DNA from: Entrophospora sp. SA101
Taxonomy: Eukaryota > Glomeromycota > Glomeromycetes > Entrophosporales > Entrophosporaceae
Assembly: GCA_958430865.1 (NCBI GenBank)
Contig: CAUDNR010004389.1
Span: 90,270-124,280 of the forward strand
Direction: 5' to 3'
Length of the DNA stretch: 34,011 bases
Shown here: piece by piece, positions 9,802 through 21,363 of the stretch
Position numbering within the stretch: the first letter of the stretch is position 1
How the letters are laid out: each line of letters begins with the position of its first letter
Notes under the pieces: model-generated
Told to the model about the DNA's origin: nothing
What the model saw: only the letters and a program-made list of their open reading frames with translations
Database searches by the model: none
Translations under genes and position numbers: made by a program

Positions 9802-10059
9802 CTAGTAATGGTTGTGCGCGATGCAAATTTTATGCAAATCTGATGGAAATTCAATGACTGTGACCTTGCCATTAGACCATTCCCAATAGTTATGAATATT
9901 AAACATGTCTCCATGACATTCGTATTCTTTTAAAGTTACACACCCTCGACAAGCATGTATGAAAATCTTGATACAATAAACAAAAATCAGCTTGTTATCT
10001 TCAATACATAGCATTATCCCAGTCTGCCTTTTGTATGAAGGATTCCTTGATTTCACCAT
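9802..10059 (-). CDS. Hypothetical ORF, 85 residues, probably a gene remnant
   Basis: The ORF reads MVKSRNPSYKRQ..., has five cysteines (CRGC at the centre) and a C-terminal part (HNYWEWSNGKVTVIEFPSD) whose composition looks coding rather than random. I do not recognise the family and see no start-proximal context, signal peptide or membrane segment. It is duplicated in arm B with one Ala-to-Thr change near the C-terminus. A truncated transposon or cellular gene is possible. Confidence 0.3.
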   Translation of the reverse strand: MVKSRNPSYKRQTGIMLCIEDNKLIFVYCIKIFIHACRGCVTLKEYECHGDMFNIHNYWEWSNGKVTVIEFPSDLHKICIAHNHY

Positions 10060-10210
10060 AGCCTTTGAAATTTTCTTAGTTCATCCATCAGGAAAAGGTA
10101 GATTTTGGAGTAAGTGCATCATCTTCTGAACTTTCAAAAAAATATTAGCTCATCTTGAGCAAAGATTTAAAGGCATTCCATTAGCTCTGGTACTAATAGT
10201 CTAATCAAGA

Positions 10211-10445
10211 GGGGGCTTATCAATAAAAACGGGCCATGTTGTGAAAATGATTTTTTGAGAAAATTAAAGAAAATATCCATATTTTAAGGGTTTATTATTG
10301 TTTTTGAAACTTTAAAGAAAAAATATTTCGATATTTTACTATGCAAAGTGGGTGTAATTTTCAAGCCAAAAATGTTCTACATATAGCAATGGTATAACTC
10401 AAAATTGCTTTTTTCACAACATGCCTGTTTCTATTGGAAACCCCC
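10211..10445. mobile_element. MITE with GGGGG...CCCCC termini, 235 bp
   Basis: The left end starts GGGGGCTTATCAATAAAAAC and continues GGGCCATGTTGTGAAAA. The reverse complement of the right end reads GGGGGTTTCCAATAGAAACA and continues GGCATGTTGTGAAAA. The inverted repeats are about 36 bases with a few mismatches and one single-base gap. The interior is AT-rich without an ORF. No clear target duplication flanks it, so I do not assign a superfamily. The arm B copy is at 21364-21598. Confidence 0.65.
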
Positions 10446-11162
10446 AATTTTTTCAACAAACCCTTGTAAGGGGTATTGATCAATTGTAACTTTATAGAAA
10501 GGTTCTAATATACGGATATGGATATCATAATAAATGTTTCAAGAAATGGGGATTTAAATGTCATCCATCATTGTTTAGAATATCTCATAGATGGAGTTGA
10601 TTTATTATCATCCTCTTACAATAATAGATTGGAAAGTCAGATTATAAAGACTGATTAATAGAATTAGAAAGTCTTGATGAATTAAATACATCACAAAATG
10701 ATGATTATGATTTTGATGAGCTCAATTCTAACCTACCTTAATACAAGTATCAGAATTGCTTTAATTAAATTACAATAAGATGAAATTTATTATTATTTTT
10801 TATTGATTTTTAACATTAATTTTTAAATGCCTTAGAGCCTGTTCCAGAACCTTTAATAGTAGTAAACCAATTTTAATTTTAGGGTAATATTATATACAGA
10901 AAGGTTCTTTTTATGAAACATGTGACAATAAGAATTAATTTTTAGAGTTGGATAGTAAGTTTCCATTCTAGAGTGATTATTATTAATTAATTATAATTAT
11001 TATTATCAAGATCAAATTGATTGATTAATTAGCATGGTCAAAGTTTATAGAATGGAATTATCATCAACCAGTTCTTGCTGACAAAGCTTCAATTCAAAAT
11101 TCATAATGTCTTATATAAAAACTTTGAAATATATTTTAATATTCTTCTTATTACAAGTTACT
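10446..11162. other. Intergenic, with one end of a MITE family
   Basis: The stretch 10883-10951 resembles the start of the intron MITE at 7617 at roughly 80 percent, but I could not find its opposite end. The rest is AT-rich without a recognised gene. Position 11163 is where block C's copy begins. Confidence 0.45.
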
Positions 11163-11304
11163 AGAAATATTCCTAACTACTTTGATTAATTCAATTAAAC
11201 TATTTCAACGTTGATGAGACCATACACTATTAAGAATTAAAAAATAAAATTAAAAAATTTTTTTTCAAAAATTTAAATGACTTTTAATTAATGAAAGTGA
11301 AAGT

Positions 11305-11321
11305 TTACCTTTTAAGAACTA

Positions 11322-11352
<31 letters not shown>

Positions 11353-11736
11353 TTTAACAAACAATTATAATATTAATAATAATCTATAAAAATAAAATAC
11401 CACTTACATCCATCTTCTGTAGCCAAACGATTTAATGAATCATCAGATTCACCAGATTGACGAACAAATCCACACAATGCATATGTTTTCCATTCATTTT
11501 TGTATTGGCCATTTTCATCGACCTCTCCAACATTTATTTGAACAGATGCATGATCCTTGGCAGTAATTATACGATTTGTTGCAGAACTGCATTTATTTAC
11601 AGATAATAAGTAATGTGAAATCGTATAATCATATAATAAAAACTTTATAATAAAGCAATAATGACTATTATCATTAAAAGTCATTTACTGACCATTTACG
11701 AGGGTGATAAAGTTCAATTTGAGAAGAGTTTTGCAT
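11305..11736 (-). CDS. RPS21: 40S ribosomal protein eS21 (copy A)
   Basis: A component of the small ribosomal subunit. Three exons on the minus strand (11736-11693, 11586-11408, 11318-11305) join to 78 residues, close to the family's usual 80-87. The N-terminus [20 protein letters not shown], then [35 protein letters not shown] and the short C-terminus TEDGFLKR follow eS21 residue by residue. Intron 1 splits the Cys codon of PRKC; intron 2 splits the Phe codon of DGF. The gene is transcribed away from the Myb-like gene, with 1.1 kb between starts. Reading through intron 2 gives a misleading 103-residue ORF. The gene is present three times in the window. Confidence 0.95.
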
Positions 11737-12842
11737 TTTTAATTTAAAAAAATTGTGAAGAAAATTTTTTGATTATGTTGTACGACATCTGACATATCAA
11801 TTGAAATAAGCCAATGAAAATTTTCATCTCAGATCTTTGACCGTTCAAGCACCATTTACCGAAAGTTGCCACATATGCATGGGGCAAGATTTTTTTAATA
11901 TGGAGAGATGCGCGTAACGAGGCCCGAACGCCCTTCAACTAAATTTTACAAAATATAAGAACATCTCAACTTCCATGTTGAATGAGGCGGTTTGTTTTTA
12001 CTTTCAAGTTTAGATTCGTCCCCATTGACGAATTCAGAATCATCAATAGATTCTCTCTTTTATTAAAGTGGAATCAAAGAATATCTGTCCACTAAGCACC
12101 TTCCAAATTATATTTGAAAATTCTCCGTGGGTAACCTGTGGGAAGGAGTTGCGGATATATTTAAGCAACACAAATTTAGTTTTCAAGAATTGAGTAAATA
12201 TTAACGATTTCGACGTGACTATTCAAAATTTAAAGCATGATTATTTCTTGTTAAAAACCAAAGGAAATTATTGACTACATATAAATCTCGATTGCATGTG
12301 TTTTCTTGTAAAACAAGCCTCCACTCAGTCCCGACTTCTTTTATAAGTCATGAAAGATAAGCTTACAACGTCAATTCCTTTTTTTCCATGAATATTATTT
12401 AATTTATGAGGATGACGAGGATTAAATTACCAATTTGTAATGTTATATATATGTTTAAGAATTCTCAAATGAGTTGCTGAATCATTTTTTATTCTATCAG
12501 CCTTCTTTGGTACATAATAAGGTGGAACTTAATAATTAATATTGGTGGTGTTGACAGTGATAGAATCAAATCATATTGATTGCTCTATTATTAATACCTA
12601 TGCTACGTTGTAATGATCATCTTCCTCAATGATGTCCCCAGGGCTGGACAATAAAGGAAAGAGTGTTAGAAAAAATGATAGATTAATTAGCAATGAATTA
12701 AAATTAAGGTTTTTGAAAAGATGTTCATTTAACTAATTTGAAAGGAAATATTGAATTTTCAATCACACAACGAACGAACTATGTCAACACTTTCTTTTAA
12801 TTAATTGTTGCACAACACGTCAAAACAGTTTTTTAATTGATC
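11737..12842. promoter_or_regulatory. Divergent promoter region between eS21 and the Myb-like gene
   Basis: No convincing gene lies here. About 11880-11937 is unusually GC-rich for this sequence (CGCGTAACGAGGCCCGAACG), about 150-200 bases upstream of the eS21 start, as expected for a promoter element of a ribosomal protein gene. A 64-residue ORF overlapping it (11744-11938) has no recognisable family. The whole region is copied in arm B and block C. Confidence 0.45.
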
Positions 12843-14766
12843 ATGCCAAAAATACAAAAAGAAAAAAAAGAAAAAAGAGGTGTTAATAAGTTAAGTGCAG
12901 CAATTAGATCGTCAGATTCTAGTAGCTTGGTCAGGTATCAAAAAACAGCAGGATCAAAATCAACAACAAATAATGACGCATTATTGACTTCAAAATGGTT
13001 GGAACGAAAAAAATTAGACGAATTAGGTGAATATATTTTTTATAATGCAATTTAGATTATAATACACATTAATTTTAAAAAAATCGTTTAATCAATCACT
13101 ATTTGAATATTTATTAAAGGAATTAAATATAAGAAAGGTATATATACTATGGAAGAAGATGAAGTATTATATGCGGCATTAAATAAATATAAAATTGTAG
13201 GCTGCTATTATTATATATAGGTTTATTATTACTTGAATTATTATAGAGAGATGCATATATTTATATTTATATTTATATATTTATGTAGCTAAACAATTTG
13301 ACTGATAATGAACTTCACAAGTTAATATATGGAACTACACCAGCTGAGCATAAAGGTTTCTGGCGTGAAATTGGTAAATCATATATGTATTATTGTTATA
13401 TATTTATATTAGTGTAATATATTATCACTAAATATAATACTTGTGGATTAAAAGCAACTCCATTGGGAACAAGGCCACTAAAAAATGTGTGTATACATGT
13501 TCAAAGATTATTTCATCACCACAATTATACAGGAAAATGGTCACCAGAAGATGACAAGAGATTAAATCAGTAAGTAATGACAATATTTATTTTTATTTTT
13601 ATATTTGTTATGTAATTTGGGCTTTATCACAATATTTTTATTTAAAATTTTAGATTAGTAGCAATTCATGGTAAAGATTGGACAACAATTGGATCAGAGT
13701 TGGGACGTATGGGTACTCAATGTCGTGACCGATGGAGAGATTATGGTTCTATTAGTAATCGAAATCCTAGAAAAGGTTGGTTGATTATTAAAAATATATT
13801 TAATTAATTTATAAATTAAACGAATTAAAAAAAAGTGTATATATGATTATTTTGAAAATTTGGAAATTGATAATTTGTTTGATTTGTTTAATAAATGATG
13901 GTGATGATAGGTGAATGGACTAAAGAAGAAGAAGATCAATTAAAACTTATTGTTACTGATATTGTAACAAGATATAAAGATGAAATAACATTAGATTATG
14001 GAATACCATGGGATATAGTTTCAGAAAGAATGGGGAAAAAACGATCTCCTAAGCAATGTCGTGAAAAATGGTATGTTTGATTGGGTCTTATATGATTGTT
14101 TTAAAGCATGGATGATCGATAACAAAGAAAAAAATTTACTTGTTATATATATATAATTCATTTAGGGGAAGAAAGTTACGTCTTATATATGAAATGGAGA
14201 AAGGGGGAGAGATATCAAAATGGTGTAGTGAAGATAGTTATATCCTTGTTAATAAGTATGAATATTAATATTCATATGATCTTTTCTTTAATTATAATTT
14301 TACACTTAAAATTAAAATTATTTAAAATTATAAGATTATACCAATCAAAGCAAAAGGAAGAGTATTCTTTTAATTGGGAATCATTGAATGATGATGAATG
14401 GGGTCCTTGGTAAAGTAAACAATCTACCAGTTTATTTTAACACAATAATTTACACATGCTAATTTATTAATTATATAATTAGGACACAAGTATACTTACA
14501 TGAGAGGTGGCGTCGATTAAAATATACAATTCAAGATTTTTCATCCAAAACCTTTACTGGTATGCGACAATAACAATACCTTTCATGTTATCTTTTGTTT
14601 TAAATTAAATAACTATTACTTATTATATTATTATGATGATTGGCACAAAAAAGAAATTGTTTGTGAACTTTATAATAGGTTTCAGAAGTCTCCACCACAA
14701 CGAAAGTATAAATCACCAGAAATAATTGAAGACTCTGATGATGAATTAGGGATAGTAAATGAATGA
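12843..14766 (+). CDS. Myb/SANT DNA-binding protein, REB1/TTF1-like
   Basis: Ten exons join in frame to 365 residues: 12843-13026, 13120-13196, 13289-13373, 13455-13569, 13654-13775, 13911-14070, 14166-14255, 14335-14409, 14483-14559 and 14654-14766. The N-terminus is basic and low-complexity. One Myb repeat spans about 143-188 (GKWSPEDDKRLNQ, KDWTTIGSELGR, QCRDRWRDY). A second spans about 195-250 (GEWTKEEEDQLKLIV, WDIVSERMGKK, QCREKW). A divergent third spans about 265-315 (WESLNDDEWGPW, HERWRRLK). The acidic tail is IEDSDDE. The W-x2-E and QCR-x-RW pattern and the long loop in repeat two resemble REB1/TTF1-type factors, which bind rDNA terminators and promoters; this function is inferred. 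The start is the ATG at 12843. The last acceptor (14652-14653) was chosen because it keeps the coding frame FQKSPPQRKYKSPE. Confidence 0.82.
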
Positions 14767-14897
14767 TTATATTATATGAATATTATATTTTGCTAAAAAT
14801 GATTTTCTTTTTATACAATCCTAGAGAGAAAATCAAAAATTGTTTTTACAATTCACATACAAATATTTATTAAAAAAATAAGATATTATTACTATTA

Positions 14898-15220
14898 CTA
14901 TAAGGTATCGTAAAAATGAATAAAATAATGAAATAATAAAATAAGATATACAAAAAAAACTATTAATAAAATTGTTGATGCATCAATAGTATTGTTGTTA
15001 TTAATATTAGGAGTATTATTATTATTATTATGACTATTGGAGATAGCACTAACAGTACTAGCACTAGTAATAGATCTTGGAGATTCAGATAGATGACAAA
15101 TTCTATTATTAGAATGTGGTGGAGATGGCAAAGTTTGTAGTAAGTTAGTATTTTCAATTCTAGGAGGAGGAGGAGGAGGAGCTAATAATGTTGTTGTTGG
15201 TGGTAATAGTGTTATTGTTG
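14898..15220 (-). other. Coding-like second frame past the membrane protein's stop
   Basis: In another frame on the minus strand the sequence stays open from about 15220 to 14898. It reads QPTITLLPPTTTLLAPPPPP, then RIENTNLLQTLPSPPHSNNR, then Ser/Asn-rich sequence ending in a hydrophobic ILLIVFFVYLILLFHYF. It overlaps the Ser-run frame across a (TCC)n and an (AG)n microsatellite. Either the annotated protein is frameshifted within the AG/TCC runs, in the genome or in the assembly, and really extends by about 90 residues, or this is a 3' UTR with chance openness. Confidence 0.35.
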
Positions 15221-15898
15221 GTTGGATTTCTTCTCTCTCTTGTAGTATTATCTTGAAGAATATTAAATGAAGGAAGATTATAACGATTCCTAAGAAAGGT
15301 CATTATGAAAGTGTAAAATTGCTTTCCGGAATAATATATCCATTTTAATGCTGTATAGACTATTGTGACAATTATTGATGTAAAGAAAGTGATTGCTGCA
15401 ATTGGTAAAAGAATCAAGAATCCAGTTCCGATTGTTATAATATTTACTACAAAATATGTAAAAAGCCCTATAATTTATACATATAGATTAGTAAGGAGTA
15501 TATATATATATATATATATTAACACATAAATATATATATATTTTACATATGATAAGGGTAATTGATAAAGATCCAATTGTCCAAACAATGAATGCGAATA
15601 ATGGTATAGCAAATAAAGCGGCCCAAATAAAAGTTAAATCTCTCAGTATTTGATATTTATTAGAAACTCGGTAAATATAGCTTACAGGTACTTGTAACCA
15701 AGTTGGTGTAAAATTCAAGATTTTGGTTTTGTTGAAAACTAAATTTTTTGTTTTAAAGATTGAATTTAAGGCACCTCCTATCAAGCCATTATTATTATTA
15801 TCATCCTCCGCATCATTGAAACCATTGCTACCACCAATACCATTGCCGCCATCATCACCACCGCCTCTACCATTACCAATTCTTGAACTTCTTGACAT
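15160..15898 (-). CDS. Small multi-pass membrane protein, possibly Promethin/LDAF1-like
   Basis: Two exons (15898-15547, 15467-15160) join to 219 residues. The intron has donor GTAAAA and acceptor TATAG, and a branch-site-like TACTAAT is visible. Residues 1-40 are Gly/Asn-rich and soluble. From about 87 there is a long hydrophobic region (WAALFAIPLFAFIVWTIGSL, then LIIWLFTYFVVNIITIGTGF, then ILLPIAAITFFTSIIVTIVY), followed by a basic, Asn/Ser-rich tail. A dense hydrophobic double hairpin after an LRDLTFIWAALFAIP-like lead is typical of Promethin/LDAF1-type lipid-droplet assembly proteins of the ER; this is a tentative family call. The ATG at 15898 was preferred over one at 16012, which would add a hydrophobic Lys/Phe-rich leader of doubtful reality. 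The reading ends in a poly-Ser run, see the next entry. Confidence 0.5.
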
Positions 15899-16069
15899 TA
15901 AAAAATAATTTTTTTTTAAAAAAAAAACCTTTATAAAAATAAAAAATAAAGGGAAACAAAGTATTCTTTTTTTCAGGAAAAAAATTAAAATGATTTTGAT
16001 CATTTTAATCAAACAATTATTATTTATTACGATTATTAATCAACGTCATCATTATCAAAACATCTTTGA
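15899..16069. promoter_or_regulatory. Upstream region of the membrane-protein gene
   Basis: Only about 170 bases separate the gene's start from the left boundary of copied block X, so most of its original upstream region may have been displaced by the insertion. The sequence is A/T-tract rich, with no distinct TATA element. Confidence 0.3.
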
Positions 16070-18822
16070 TCCTCGCTTTATTTAAAACTCAGATTGCCTG
16101 ATTTCTTTATTCAAAGTTAAGAACATTTGTATATATATTATAAAAAATATGTACCATCATTACCAACCGTCCTAGATAAACATAATAAATTTACTTTGGC
16201 CAAGAAAGGAGGTATTTGTGGGATTTTCAGGATAAATATAAATACAAATGTAAATAATAAAGACTACGTCGGGAACTCTAGGAATGGACGATTTTCCACA
16301 ATCTGTGTAAAAAGAACTTTTTTGGGGTAAAAGAATCATCATTTGGTCTCTTTACTATTACACGAATTCAAATGGTTCTTCTTTCGTACCAAAAGTTATT
16401 CAAGGAAAAAAAAGTGAAATTTGCCAACAATGCTAGATAGACAGTTGAAAAAAACATTGAATGAATCAGCACTAAAAAAAGCAGATAGTAATAGCATCAT
16501 GTATGTTTGTGCGAAAGATGTTAGTTAATTGAGAAAATATACACACGCGCTTTGTCTGTGTCACATATGCAACAATGTTGATTTCTTGAATTGTCAATAC
16601 TAAGACAAAAAAGAAAATAGAAACCATGATAAATTCCTTTGAATTTGAAAATGAAATGATGAGCTGTTTTGAAAAAAAAATCAATACACGACGCATATTT
16701 TCGCTTCGGCAAGTTACATAAAAAATTTTGATCGTGATGACAATTACAGCGATATTATTGATAAGCTTAAGAAAAAATGTTGTAGAATTAGATGTATGTA
16801 AACGTTGGTAATAATGATTAATCAAAAGGGGTGAAGGACAATGAGCCTGGACATAATAACAACCATCTTCATTTTATTTTCTTCCTGGACATAATAATCT
16901 TCTTCTTCCTGAACATGGTAATGACTATCCGCACAACAACGAGCCTGGACCAGTACGACTATCATCATCTCTGCCGTACTCCTGGACGCGATAACAACCA
17001 TTCTCGCAGGCAATTAAAGCAGGAGTTTATCATATATAGGTATTTGATGAATTGGCAAATCCTCTTCTTTTCCCAACAAATTTTTGGTAAAAATTTTGGC
17101 TAATTTTTGACCAACTCCTAAATTCATGTTTTAGAGAGAGTCATAATAATGAAAAGTTTTCCCGGAACATCATAGGCAAGGAGCGATCAATGCCCGCCGC
17201 TTCCAGAAACGTCCGGACTCGTGCTATTATTTACCAGCAAAAAAAAAACAATGTCTTTGTTCTTCATTCATTTATTACTGAGCCTCACGTGCCTATTTCA
17301 TATTTGATTAACTCTGCTGGTATTTATAATAATATATAATGATGTAAATTGGAAAATTTTAGTCAAAGTTGAGTTGCGAAAGTTAGATTAAATAACTAAA
17401 GAAAAAAATAGAATGGAATAAATATTGATCTAGACAAAAAAAGTTGCCAAGTATGATCGAATGCAATAGAGTATGTGCTACAGAAATTAAGTATAATAAT
17501 AAGGACAACATGCGATCAGGAATAGAGTACTAAAAACAACTTTTAAAAAAAGTTACACATGTATATACGGCGTGTTAAGAAAAAAATTTAAATTGTTGAG
17601 CACCTAAAAACCCAAATCTGAAGATTATGCATATAAAATCCCACGTTCCCGGATTTTTTAGAACTTTATCAATTAAAAAATAATTTTGAAAAAAAATTGA
17701 TGTATATACATAATAATACGCTTCAAAATTTTTATATGCGGTAATCTAAGATCTTTTGGTTCTCTGATATAACTTCTATTATGTGGTTTCTGAAAATTTT
17801 TTAAACATGCTGATATTTAATATATTAGGGGTGGACAATAGAAATAGGGTAAATGTCTATTACTATTGTATAAGTACTGCACTGTTAATCTTTATTTATA
17901 GAAAAGTTTTTTTAGTATATTAAAATAATAATAAATAATCCATAAAAATATTTTTAAAAAAAACTAACTCATTCTCCCTATCAATGTAATCAAAATACAA
18001 ATCACAAATACCAATAGTTCATTCATAAGAATAAAGTTGGGATCATGAATGAATAATAAAATCTACTTGTGATTTGTATTTCTCTTAATTTGATAAATAG
18101 AATAAATTAAGCTTTTTTATAATATAAATTATGTTGCTTAAATTTTGATAAAAAATATAGGTTTCTTAATTTCCAAAGAATTTTTTTTTATACGTGTGTG
18201 TTGATGATATCTTTTAATTGATTATTATTTAAAGGGGGAATGAAAGAAAATGGAAAGTTTGTAAATATCTTTTGATAATTAGTAGGAAAGAGGAAGTGGA
18301 ACGTATATATTTTGTAATCTTAATATTAAAATATTAATGATAATTTTATCTTCTTAATAAATATTATTAAAAAGTATATATATAAATTATTAGTTAATCA
18401 ATAATAAAAATATGGATTATGAGTAAATTCCAAAAAAATAAATTTAACTTACAAAATTTACATACAAAATATATAATTTATAATTTATAAATATACATAT
18501 AAATATATATATATATAAAATAATAATTAATTAATTTTTCATTATTATTATCACGATCATTCCCTCTCCTTCTGTTATAAGCACGTAATGGTATTTGTAT
18601 CATTGATAAATGGATTATCAGAATAATTGGATTCATTACTATAAATTTTCTCAAGAGCGTTGCTGGCAGCAGCTTTTCTGGCATTCTTTGTATTAGAGCC
18701 AGTTCCGCGGCCATAAACTTCATTGTTGATAAGCACATGAAACTCGAATTCAGGATTAGGTTTAAAATTAAAGGCATTAATTTCCTTGTATTCGGGAATT
18801 TTACTTCCCCTTCTTTGAAAGT
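16070..18822. repeat. Block X: 2.75-kb direct copy of 24685-27437
   Basis: Landmarks match with a constant offset of 8615 (16472/25087, 16822/25437, 16831/25446, 18777/27392). The left edge is TCCTCGCTTTA, exactly the edge of the copies at 24061 and 24685. The right edge is inside the RNase III gene. Most of the block is non-coding. Two degenerate coding-like patches occur: a Pro-Gly-His-Asn-type repeat at about 16840-17000 (GCCTGGACATAATAA words), and a GC-rich patch at 17141-17224 that on the minus strand reads ARVRTFLEAAGIDRSLPMMF before a stop. I recognise neither. Confidence 0.93.
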
Positions 18823-18966
18823 CAATAATGCGTCATTATTTGTTGTTGATTTTGATCCTGCTGTTTTTTGATACCTGACCAAGCTACTAGAATCTGACGA
18901 TCTAATTGCTGCACTTAACTTATTAACACCTCTTTTTTCTTTTTTTTCTTTTTGTATTTTTGGCAT
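18478..18966 (-). pseudogene. Chimeric ORF: Myb-protein start fused to RNase III 3' end
   Basis: The ORF begins with the first 49 codons of the Myb-like protein (MPKIQKEKKEKRGVNKLSAA...). At 18822-18819 it crosses into the RNase III copy. After the junction the frame differs from that of RNase III, so the remaining 110 or so residues are not RNase III protein but an out-of-frame reading ending in an Ile/Tyr-rich tail. The two parents share the four bases AAGT at the breakpoint. The Myb start and its upstream region are intact, so transcription is conceivable. Confidence 0.85.
18575..18822 (-). pseudogene. RNase III 3' fragment (second dsRNA-binding domain)
   Basis: A copy of 27190-27437, matching roughly residues 279-360 of the intact RNase III: most of the second double-stranded-RNA-binding domain and the natural stop. 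It lacks the catalytic domain and a start codon. Confidence 0.92.
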
Positions 18967-20072
18967 GATCAATTAAAAAACTGTTTTGACGTGTTGTGCA
19001 ACAATTAATTAAAAGAAAGTGTTGACATAGTTCGTTCGTTGTGTGATTGAAAATTCAATATTTCCTTTCAAATTAGTTAAATGAACATCTTTTCAAAAAC
19101 CTTAATTTTAATTCATTGCTAATTAATCTATCATTTTTTCTAACACTCTTTCCTTTATTGTCCAGCCCTGGGGACATCATTGAGGAAGATGATCATTACA
19201 ACGTAGCATAGGTATTAATAATAGAGCAATCAATATGATTTGATTCTATCACTGTCAACACCACCAATATTAATTATTAAGTTCCACCTTATTATGTACC
19301 AAAGAAGGCTGATAGAATAAAAAATGATTCAGCAACTCATTTGAGAATTCTTAAACATATATATAACATTACAAATTGGTAATTTAATCCTCGTCATCCT
19401 CATAAATTAAATAATATTCATGGAAAAAAAGGAATTGACGTTGTAAGCTTATCTTTCATGACTTATAAAAGAAGTCGGGACTGAGTGGAGGCTTGTTTTA
19501 CAAGAAAACACATGCAATCGAGATTTATATGTAGTCAATAATTTCCTTTGGTTTTTAACAAGAAATAATCATGCTTTAAATTTTGAATAGTCACGTCGAA
19601 ATCGTTAATATTTACTCAATTCTTGAAAACTAAATTTGTGTTGCTTAAATATATCCGCAACTCCTTCCCACAGGTTACCCACGGAGAATTTTCAAATATA
19701 ATTTGGAAGGTGCTTAGTGGACAGATATTCTTTGATTCCACTTTAATAAAAGAGAGAATCTATTGATGATTCTGAATTCGTCAATGGGGACGAATCTAAA
19801 CTTGAAAGTAAAAACAAACCGCCTCATTCAACATGGAAGTTGAGATGTTCTTATATTTTGTAAAATTTAGTTGAAGGGCGTTCGGGCCTCGTTACGCGCA
19901 TCTCTCCATATTAAAAAAATCTTGCCCCATGCATATGTGGCAACTTTCGGTAAATGGTGCTTGAACGGTCAAAGATCTGAGATGAAAATTTTCATTGGCT
20001 TATTTCAATTGATATGTCAGATGTCGTACAACATAATCAAAAAATTTTCTTCACAATTTTTTTAAATTAAAA

Positions 20073-20456
20073 ATGCAAAACTCTTCTCAAATTGAACTTT
20101 ATCACCCTCGTAAATGGTCAGTAAATGACTTTTAATGATAATAGTCATTATTGCTTTATTATAAAGTTTTTATTATATGATTATACGATTTCACATTACT
20201 TATTATCTGTAAATAAATGCAGTTCTGCAACAAATCGTATAATTACTGCCAAGGATCATGCATCTGTTCAAATAAATGTTGGAGAGGTCGATGAAAATGG
20301 CCAATACAAAAATGAATGGAAAACATATGCATTGTGTGGATTTGTTCGTCAATCTGGTGAATCTGATGATTCATTAAATCGTTTGGCTACAGAAGATGGA
20401 TGTAAGTGGTATTTTATTTTTATAGATTATTATTAATATTATAATTGTTTGTTAAA

Positions 20457-20487
<31 letters not shown>

Positions 20488-20504
20488 TAGTTCTTAAAAG
20501 GTAA
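20073..20504 (+). CDS. RPS21: 40S ribosomal protein eS21 (copy B)
   Basis: Same protein as copy A, now on the plus strand: exons 20073-20116, 20223-20401 and 20491-20504, 78 residues, all splice sites intact. Its full 1.1-kb upstream region came with it, so it should be expressible. The segment upstream of that now leads to the chimeric Myb/RNase III ORF instead of the Myb gene. Confidence 0.95.
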
Positions 20505-21363
20505 ACTTTCACTTTCATTAATTAAAAGTCATTTAAATTTTTGAAAAAAAATTTTTTAATTTTATTTTTTAATTCTTAATAGTGTATGGTCTCATCAACG
20601 TTGAAATAGTTTAATTGAATTAATCAAAGTAGTTAGGAATATTTCTAGTAACTTGTAATAAGAAGAATATTAAAATATATTTCAAAGTTTTTATATAAGA
20701 CATTATGAATTTTGAATTGAAGCTTTGTCAGCAAGAACTGGTTGATGATAATTCCATTCTATAAACTTTGACCATGCTAATTAATCAATCAATTTGATCT
20801 TGATAATAATAATTATAATTAATTAATAATAATCACTCTAGAATGGAAACTTACTATCCAACTCTAAAAATTAATTCTTATTGTCACATGTTTCATAAAA
20901 AGAACCTTTCTGTATATAATATTACCCTAAAATTAAAATTGGTTTACTACTATTAAAGGTTCTGGAACAGGCTCTAAGGCATTTAAAAATTAATGTTAAA
21001 AATCAATAAAAAATAATAATAAATTTCATCTTATTGTAATTTAATTAAAGCAATTCTGATACTTGTATTAAGGTAGGTTAGAATTGAGCTCATCAAAATC
21101 ATAATCATCATTTTGTGATGTATTTAATTCATCAAGACTTTCTAATTCTATTAATCAGTCTTTATAATCTGACTTTCCAATCTATTATTGTAAGAGGATG
21201 ATAATAAATCAACTCCATCTATGAGATATTCTAAACAATGATGGATGACATTTAAATCCCCATTTCTTGAAACATTTATTATGATATCCATATCCGTATA
21301 TTAGAACCTTTCTATAAAGTTACAATTGATCAATACCCCTTACAAGGGTTTGTTGAAAAAATT

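Larger units (their letters stand above)
7978..12990. repeat. Arm A of a 5.0-kb near-identical inverted repeat
   Basis: Every landmark here has an exact reverse-complement partner in 18819-23831, with coordinates summing to 31809. Partners match at 8613/23196, 9802/22007, 11373/20436, 11744/20065 and 12843/18966, so there is no net length difference over these landmarks. I saw one substitution (an Ala/Thr difference near 9818). The spacer between the arms is about 5.8 kb. Outside 7978 similarity falls to roughly 85-90 percent. Because arm A continues into the full Myb gene at its right end, it is likely the source for that part. Confidence 0.95.

Noticed and set aside
10211..10445. Assignment of the G5/C5 MITE to piggyBac or another named superfamily
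   Set aside because: No TTAA or other diagnostic duplication flanks it.
11373..11684. 103-residue ORF as the eS21 protein
   Set aside because: Both ends read through introns; the spliced 78-residue form matches the family at both termini.
15488..16012. Start of the membrane protein at 16012
   Set aside because: The extra 38 residues are an A/T-tract artefact rich in Lys, Phe and Ile; the ATG at 15898 begins a normal soluble N-terminus.
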